From assembly GCF_030230605.1 (NCBI RefSeq), contig NZ_JASPDO010000012.1, positions 1 through 64,000 of the forward strand: 64,000 nt of DNA, written 5' to 3'. The DNA is from Brevibacterium sp. UMB1308A. Lineage in GTDB: Bacteria > Actinomycetota > Actinomycetes > Actinomycetales > Brevibacteriaceae. Of the stretch, positions 58,788-64,000 are shown one piece after another; position 1 is the first letter of the stretch, and each line of letters opens with the position of its first letter. Under the pieces are notes generated by a model. It was not told where the DNA came from, ran no database searches, and saw nothing but the letters and a program-made list of their open reading frames with translations. A program made the translations under genes and the position numbers.

Positions 58788-61510
58788 TCGTCAACTTCCT
58801 CCAAGATCTCGCCACCGATAATTCTTAAGAACACGGGTGCCCCGATGTCACGGCTTTCTGTGATTTCTGGGTCGCTTTCGGTGTCGTAGTCGTCGTAGTT
58901 GCTGACGTCAGGGCCGTCAGCGTTGGGTTGTTCAGCTCCCTGCGAACCAGTGGTCGCTGTGTCCTCGGATTCTGCGCTGTCTGGTTGCCCGGCAGCTGGC
59001 TCCGCGTCCGAGGTGGTCGCCGGGTTCGGGGTAGTACGTGCACCACGTGCGCGCAGTTCTGCCCACGGTTCGTCACCGGGTTCCTGCTTGGGGGCGCTTT
59101 GGGGTGGGGTTGCGGGTTCGTCGTATCCCAAGTTGGGGTCGGCGTAGGCCCCGAGGACGTCGCCAAAGTCTTCGGGTTCTTCTACTGGAGGTGGGACCAC
59201 GACCTGTGGAACTTCGACGGCTCCTTGCCCCGCCGAGGTGTCTGGCTCGTTATACCCGCTGTACGACGCCGGTTCTTCAGGTTCATGTTGAGTTTCTGTG
59301 GCGTCAGGGTGTTCATGGCCTGTTCCACCGGTATGGTCCTCCTCCTGTGAGTCGGAGGATTCTCGGTTGCGGTTAGCGGGAGTGTCTGCGTCCAAGTTCC
59401 AGTACTTTTCGCGGTCCACGGGCGCTTGGTCAACGGCCCGAGGTCCCACGACCGCATCGACTTCTTCTTGAGTTGGACGTTGCCGTCCCTGGTGCGGTGC
59501 CCCTTGCGGTGCGGACTCGTTCTGGCGCGGCGCGGGTTCAGACTGTTGGGCGGGTTCAGCCTGGTGCGAACGTACATCGGTGTCGACTCCTACATCGCCG
59601 ATCACCACATTGGCCCGGATTCCCAACACCTCATTGATCGCTTGCGCGAGTTTCTCGCTGTTTCCAGGCCGGTCAAAGCTCGCCACGGACCACTGGTTGT
59701 TGAATCCCAGCACGAGCGCACCGTCGCGGAACGCCTGCGGAACCGCATTCCCAGAAAGGATCGCGCGCACCAACCGGCTCTTTCCGGTGAGCGCATCGAG
59801 GATGTTTGGCCAGCTCCTACGGATCGCATCGATTTCGTTGTTGCCAGCATTTGCCTGTGGTTCCGGCTGACGCTGCGGCTCAGGTTGCCGTTGCTGTACT
59901 TCTGGCTGACGCTGCACCGGGGGTTCTTCCCGCCGAGGCGGTTCAGGCTGACGCTGAGGCTCAGGTTGCCGTTGCTGCACTTCCGGCTGGCGCTGTGGCT
60001 CCCGGTCGCGTTGCACGTGCGAATCAGGCTGCGGTTGCGCTTCCGGCTGACGCTGAGGTTCAGCCGGTTGATCGGCTGTTGCGAGTTCTTCAGCAGCGAA
60101 CGCGAAATCTGCGATCGAATCGAGATCAGGTTGCGGCTTTTGCACACTCCCCTGAGGCTGAGCGTCTCCCCGCTGGACCGGCGACTGGGCATCAGGCTGA
60201 ACTGCATTCGACTGTGCGTCTTCCTGCCCTCCTGACTGGGGAACCGTCGGCGACGAGGCAGCAGCAGGAGTCTGCACCGCCTCGGGCGCCTGCCCAACCT
60301 CTGACCCTGGAACCTCCGCGGGCACATTGCTGGCACGCCCGGTAGGCGACATTCCCACCCTGCGTTCTAAACGCTCAACGCGAGACACAACGGCCCGCCT
60401 GGACGATTCCACCGACGGCAGCAGAACCCGTGCACACATGAGTTCGAGCTGCAGGCGCGGGGACGTTGCACCGGACATTTCGCTCAAACCTTCGTTGAGC
60501 ATGTCCGCAGCACGTGAAAGCTCGGCCGCCCCGTACTGTTGTGACTGGGTGATGAGCCGTTCAAGAAGATCGTCAGGAGCTTCTGGCAAAAACGCGCGCG
60601 CTTGGTTGGGGGCCGTGCCCACCACAATGAGATCCCGGAACCGTTCGAGCAGGTCTTCAACAAAACGACGAGGGTCCTGACCCGACTCGATCACCCGGTC
60701 AACAACCCGGAACACGGCGGCCCCGTCGCCTGCGCTGAACGCGTCAACGATGTCGCCTAGCAGTGAGTCCGGCGTGTACCCCAGCAACGCAACAGCCGTT
60801 GTGTAGTCAAGACCGTCAGGTCCCGCACCGGCCATGAGCTGATCCAGAACAGAAAGGGTGTCACGGACCGATCCCCCACCTGCCCGTACAACTAACGGCA
60901 GAACACCTTTACCTATCGCAACGTTTTCGCGCTGGCACAGTTCAGTCAAATACGCCGTGAGGATGTCTGGTGGCACTAACCGGAACGGGTAGTGGTGGGT
61001 GCGCGAACGGATGGTCCCAATGACCTTTTCCGGTTCAGTGGTCGCAAAGACAAACTTCACGTGCGGAGGCGGTTCCTCCACCAGTTTCAGAAGCGCGTTG
61101 AACCCCTGCGGCGTGACCATGTGAGCTTCGTCCAAAATGAAAACTTTGAACCTGTCACGCGCCGGCGCATACACCGCACGTTCACGCAGATCACGCGCGT
61201 CGTCAACACCGTTGTGACTAGCAGCGTCAATCTCTACAACATCCAGAGATCCCGGCCCTCCCGTGGCCAAGTCACGGCACGAAGCGCACTGCCCGCACGG
61301 CGTGGAAGTGGGGCCCTGTTCGCAGTTAAGACATCGAGCGAGGATTCTGGCCGAGGTGGTTTTTCCGCAACCGCGCGGACCGGAAAAGAGGTACGCGTGG
61401 TTAACCTTCCCATTGTCGAGGGCAGCTTTCAGCGGACCAGTGACATGGTCTTGGCCGATAACGTCAGCGAACGTATCGGGCCGGTAGCGGCGGTAAAGAG
61501 CGGTAGACAC
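58784..61510 (-). CDS. dnaX: DNA polymerase III gamma/tau subunit
   Basis: 908 residues from GTG 61510 with AGGG 8 nt upstream; the frame up to 61564 has no better start. AAA+ clamp-loader ATPase: [10 protein letters not shown] (Lys50), zinc module CLNCEQG...CGQCASC, Walker [10 protein letters not shown], sensor SRTHHYPF. After the collar (about 375) comes a long Gln/Pro/Glu-rich region ([11 protein letters not shown] units, about 465-560), a folded segment at about 575-660 (tau domain) and a very acidic tail. No frameshift signal for gamma was recognised. Coupled to recR. Confidence 0.95.
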   Translation of the reverse strand: MSTALYRRYRPDTFADVIGQDHVTGPLKAALDNGKVNHAYLFSGPRGCGKTTSARILARCLNCEQGPTSTPCGQCASCRDLATGGPGSLDVVEIDAASHNGVDDARDLRERAVYAPARDRFKVFILDEAHMVTPQGFNALLKLVEEPPPHVKFVFATTEPEKVIGTIRSRTHHYPFRLVPPDILTAYLTELCQRENVAIGKGVLPLVVRAGGGSVRDTLSVLDQLMAGAGPDGLDYTTAVALLGYTPDSLLGDIVDAFSAGDGAAVFRVVDRVIESGQDPRRFVEDLLERFRDLIVVGTAPNQARAFLPEAPDDLLERLITQSQQYGAAELSRAADMLNEGLSEMSGATSPRLQLELMCARVLLPSVESSRRAVVSRVERLERRVGMSPTGRASNVPAEVPGSEVGQAPEAVQTPAAASSPTVPQSGGQEDAQSNAVQPDAQSPVQRGDAQPQGSVQKPQPDLDSIADFAFAAEELATADQPAEPQRQPEAQPQPDSHVQRDREPQRQPEVQQRQPEPQRQPEPPRREEPPVQRQPEVQQRQPEPQRQPEPQANAGNNEIDAIRRSWPNILDALTGKSRLVRAILSGNAVPQAFRDGALVLGFNNQWSVASFDRPGNSEKLAQAINEVLGIRANVVIGDVGVDTDVRSHQAEPAQQSEPAPRQNESAPQGAPHQGRQRPTQEEVDAVVGPRAVDQAPVDREKYWNLDADTPANRNRESSDSQEEDHTGGTGHEHPDATETQHEPEEPASYSGYNEPDTSAGQGAVEVPQVVVPPPVEEPEDFGDVLGAYADPNLGYDEPATPPQSAPKQEPGDEPWAELRARGARTTPNPATTSDAEPAAGQPDSAESEDTATTGSQGAEQPNADGPDVSNYDDYDTESDPEITESRDIGAPVFLRIIGGEILEEVDE

Positions 61511-61648
61511 ATGTACTACCCTAATGCCACCCACTGACACAGTGGAGTTCACGACCCCTCGCACTGCGCAAAAAGTGGGAGCGTATGATGTCCATCAGCG
61601 AAACACCTCGGGCATCTATCCCCGAAGAACCCCAAATAAGGAGAGACT

Positions 61649-61891
61649 GTGGACGAGCCTCACATGCTTGCAATCATCATTGTGGCGGCCTGCTTCATTA
61701 CGGCCTTTTTTGGTGGCTGGTACCTCATTCACCGCACCATGAACCGGCCAGACGCTTATATTGGGGCAAAAATGGTCAAGCGTGAAGAAGAGATGCGTAG
61801 GCAACAAGAAGGTTCCGAACATCTTCTACCTAACGACCCGCGCGCAGACCTCCCACCCGACACACGTGGAACCGACGGGAATTCACACTAG
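61649..61891 (+). CDS. small single-pass membrane protein
   Basis: 80 residues, GTG start with AAGGAGA 5 nt upstream. One membrane helix at about 7-26 (AIIIVAACFITAFFGGWYL), then a charged, Pro-rich cytoplasmic tail. No family recognised; it is divergent from dnaX by about 140 bp. Confidence 0.72.
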   Translation: MDEPHMLAIIIVAACFITAFFGGWYLIHRTMNRPDAYIGAKMVKREEEMRRQQEGSEHLLPNDPRADLPPDTRGTDGNSH

Positions 61892-61938
61892 CCTGACACC
61901 TCGGGCTAAAACCCGCCCACAGACCGGCGGCGAAAGCC

Positions 61939-62547
61939 CTACGAACGCAACGAGACCTGCGCGTGGTCCCTGCGCCCAAACAAAAACAAAACAAGTTCAG
62001 ACGGCTTACCTTCCAGCACCGCAGCACCTTCGTCAGTATTGCCCACGTGAAGTTCACCGTGCCCGGGAGCTCGCACAATGAGCGGGCCATCCTTACGAAC
62101 ACTGGGTGAGTGCGCCAGTGGCTTGCACACGTTCCACAGCTGGGCTTCAAGTTCGGGAAGAATGTTGCGTGGCTCCCAGCCCTTGCGTGCTCGACGAATA
62201 TCCTCGTGGTGCACATAGAACTCGCCGGTGTTCGTCAACACATCCACCGGAGTCCACCCCATAGGAGAAAGAACCCCTGGCCCGGCAGCAACCATGCCCA
62301 CCAGTTTGTCCCACGGAAGATCCTTCAGTTCTGCTTCGCGTGCAGCAGTGCGTTTCGCAAAAAATTCCACCTTGCCCGCTTTGCCACTGGCATTGGCCGG
62401 CAAAGCTGCGGGATAACGGTCGCGGATCACCAAGTGAACCGCAAGATTCAGGGTGGTCCACCCTTCACACAGAGTGGGGGCATCGGGGCCAACTTCACGT
62501 AGAAGAGCGGCGACTGACAAGCGTTCTGCGCGAGCAAAGTTCGTCAT
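61939..62547 (-). CDS. TIGR03085-family metal-binding protein
   Basis: 202 residues of the DinB/mycothiol-dependent superfamily. N-terminal ALLREVGPDAPTLCEGWTTLNLAVHLVIRD holds the first metal His (in part LNLAVHLV) and GEFYVHHEDIRRA the other two, the H...HxxxD pattern of TIGR03085. Actinobacteria-specific; function unknown, possibly mycothiol-linked. TAGGCT ends 6 nt before the ATG and there is no ribosome site. Confidence 0.85.
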   Translation of the reverse strand: MTNFARAERLSVAALLREVGPDAPTLCEGWTTLNLAVHLVIRDRYPAALPANASGKAGKVEFFAKRTAAREAELKDLPWDKLVGMVAAGPGVLSPMGWTPVDVLTNTGEFYVHHEDIRRARKGWEPRNILPELEAQLWNVCKPLAHSPSVRKDGPLIVRAPGHGELHVGNTDEGAAVLEGKPSELVLFLFGRRDHAQVSLRS

Positions 62548-62564
62548 GTTTCAAGCCTAGAGGT

Positions 62565-63419
62565 TTACCACAGCGGGAGGAAGTCTTTTACCCGGGAAAC
62601 TGACCGATACGTCACCAATTCATCCCCACGTGTAGGCCCATCGGTGACAACCACAATGGGTTTGCCTTCTTTAAACGCGTTCTTCACGAACCTCAACCCA
62701 GAAAGCACGGCGAGCGAACTGCCCAAAACCACCAAGCCACGACCTCGGGCGGCTAGCGCGTGCGCTTCCCGATTTCGTTGCGCAGGAACGGACTCCCCAA
62801 AGAACACAACATCGGGTTTGAGATCGCCCCCGCACACGGGGCACGGCAAAACCGTGAAATCTTGTGTGTCGTCAACGGCCACGTCACCGTCGGGGGCGGT
62901 TTCGAGCATCTCGGCTGGTACCCCCAACTGATCCGCAAAGTCCGGGTTGAGGGCCTGAAGTTCGTCTTGCACCCACTGACGATCAAATAGGTTTTCGCAC
63001 TGCAAACAGATCACGCGGTCCAAACGCCCATGCAGGTCAATCACGCCGTCACTACCGGCAGCCTGGTGCAAGCCATCCACGTTCTGCGTGATGATCCCAC
63101 CCGGGGCTATGCGCGCAAGTTCGCGGTGCGCGGGTCCGGGGCGCGCGGTCAGGATTGTCTCCCAGCCCAAAAACGACCTGGCCCAGTAGTGCCTGCGGTT
63201 GCTGGCCGAGGCGCGAAAATCTTGGATTGTCATGGGGGTTCGTTTGGGAGAGTTGGGGCCACGGTAGTCAGGCAAGCCCGAATCCGTGGACACCCCTGCC
63301 CCGGTGAGCACCACCCAGTCGCTGGCCGGCATCGAGTGCAAAACGGTAGCGATCTGCTCATCGGTGTGGCTGGGGTCTGGCCTGGTGAGCCCCGCCAGCG
63401 GGTCCTTGATTCGGGCCAT
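62565..63419 (-). CDS. Sir2-family NAD-dependent protein deacylase
   Basis: 284 residues. NAD-site motifs [18 protein letters not shown] and [14 protein letters not shown] (catalytic His at the end of NVDGLH is followed by [14 protein letters not shown]), two Cys pairs for zinc (CLQC and CPVCGG) separated by a longer than usual acidic stretch (about 50 residues), and [18 protein letters not shown]. It could regulate acetyl-CoA synthetase by deacetylating its Lys617, but that link is inference. Confidence 0.93.
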   Translation of the reverse strand: MARIKDPLAGLTRPDPSHTDEQIATVLHSMPASDWVVLTGAGVSTDSGLPDYRGPNSPKRTPMTIQDFRASASNRRHYWARSFLGWETILTARPGPAHRELARIAPGGIITQNVDGLHQAAGSDGVIDLHGRLDRVICLQCENLFDRQWVQDELQALNPDFADQLGVPAEMLETAPDGDVAVDDTQDFTVLPCPVCGGDLKPDVVFFGESVPAQRNREAHALAARGRGLVVLGSSLAVLSGLRFVKNAFKEGKPIVVVTDGPTRGDELVTYRSVSRVKDFLPLW

Positions 63420-63471
63420 GTGTTCTCCTGTCGCATGCGCACAACACGCGCGTCCGTTGTACCGTGGCTCT

Positions 63472-63927
63472 ATGTCTACACCAACAGTGTTGTTCGTCCA
63501 CCATTCGCCAAGTCCGCGCGTGGAGCAGCTCGCTCAAGCGGTGCGCGATGTTTTCACGCTACCTGAACTCGACGGCGTCACGCTCGTTGAAAAACCCGCC
63601 CTCGAGGCCACCGTGCAGGATGTCCTGTCCGCCGACGCCTACATTCTGGGCACCACCGCGAACTTCGGTTATATTTCCGGGGCACTCAAGCACTTCTTCG
63701 ACACGACGTACAACGATGTCCGGGAGCCCACCTCGGGACGCCCTTTCAGCTACTTCATTCACGGTGGCTTTGACACGACCGGCGCCGAACGCGCCATGGA
63801 AGCGATCACCACCGGTTTGGGGTGGAAGTTGGTTGCGCAACCGGTTGCGTTTACTGGCGAAGTTGAGGAGTCCCACACGGACGCCATCGCCGAGGCGGCC
63901 GGCACCGTAGCGGCCACCGTCATGTAA
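63472..63927 (+). CDS. flavodoxin-like NAD(P)H oxidoreductase
   Basis: 151 residues from ATG 63472; the frame is open further upstream but has no family similarity there. Flavodoxin fold: VLFVHHSPSP (phosphate loop), ILGTTANFGYISGALKHFFDTTY and PFSYFIHGGFDTTGAERAME, matching small FMN reductases of the flavodoxin_2/FMN_red type. The -10-like TACCGT ends 6 nt before the ATG. Confidence 0.82.
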   Translation: MSTPTVLFVHHSPSPRVEQLAQAVRDVFTLPELDGVTLVEKPALEATVQDVLSADAYILGTTANFGYISGALKHFFDTTYNDVREPTSGRPFSYFIHGGFDTTGAERAMEAITTGLGWKLVAQPVAFTGEVEESHTDAIAEAAGTVAATVM

Positions 63928-64000
63928 ACGTTGGCGGTGAGTTGGCAAGCGACCGGGCGGAGATCAGTTGGCCGGAGCGTTAGGGCCGGGAGCCCCATAC

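Overview
The window reads as chromosome of a high-GC Gram-positive bacterium (Actinomycetota), probably in or near Micrococcales; the species is not recognised. Grounds: an actinobacterial type I-E CRISPR repeat, LGFP-repeat amidase, DUF222/HNH ('13E12') protein, the Flp/Tad cluster with DUF4244 and Rv3654c-like proteins, a DUF2617/DUF4247/DUF4178 operon, TIGR03085, Actino-Holin-X, frequent GTG/TTG starts, and many starts with a -10 hexamer 6-8 nt upstream (leaderless mRNA). From about 19 to 52.7 kb the gene order follows the Mycobacterium tuberculosis block Rv3644c-Rv3683 (holB, topA, helicase, tad genes, acs, nudix, nth, crp, MBL, RidA, DUF4177, ponA2, phosphoesterase). Layout: 0-1.2 kb, a ten-repeat CRISPR array, a small unknown ORF, then three decayed repeats still about 61 bp apart. 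1.2-3.2 kb, amt-glnK behind a GlnR-like operator. 3.2-5.2 kb, a secreted cell-wall amidase. 5.3-13 kb, a leucine/itaconate-type acyl-CoA operon (accD-accA-fadE-[deacetylase]-maoC-citE) with a divergent TetR gene. 13-18 kb, UspA, tRNA-Thr(CGT) and a tightly coupled membrane operon DUF4178-DUF2617-DUF4247-DUF350-speE. 18-30 kb, M20 peptidase, holB, a membrane-domain/dTMP kinase fusion, lipoate ligase-like protein, topA, a methyltransferase and an MrfA-type helicase. 30.8-41.7 kb, an HNH protein, a tadE remnant, the Flp pilus cluster and a large QPG-rich membrane protein. 41.9-52.7 kb, acs, holin-like protein, nudL-nth, crp, MBL hydrolase, degenerate Nudix, RidA, DUF4177, PBP1 and phosphoesterase. 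52.8-55.6 kb, a zinc-type ABC importer with an extremely His-rich binding protein. 55.7-58 kb, ask-asd. 58-61.5 kb, dnaX-recR. 61.6-64 kb, a small membrane protein, TIGR03085, sirtuin and flavodoxin-like reductase. The most unusual signal is not a gene: the 7-mer CCGAGGT/ACCTCGG, often extended to CCGAGGT(G/C)GT(T/C), occurs about 70 times by hand count, in both orientations, in all reading frames and in intergenic DNA. That is several times expectation and close to the density of DNA-uptake sequences in other bacteria. It lies in the same window as a Flp/Tad pilus locus, the machinery reported to be needed for natural transformation in Micrococcus luteus.
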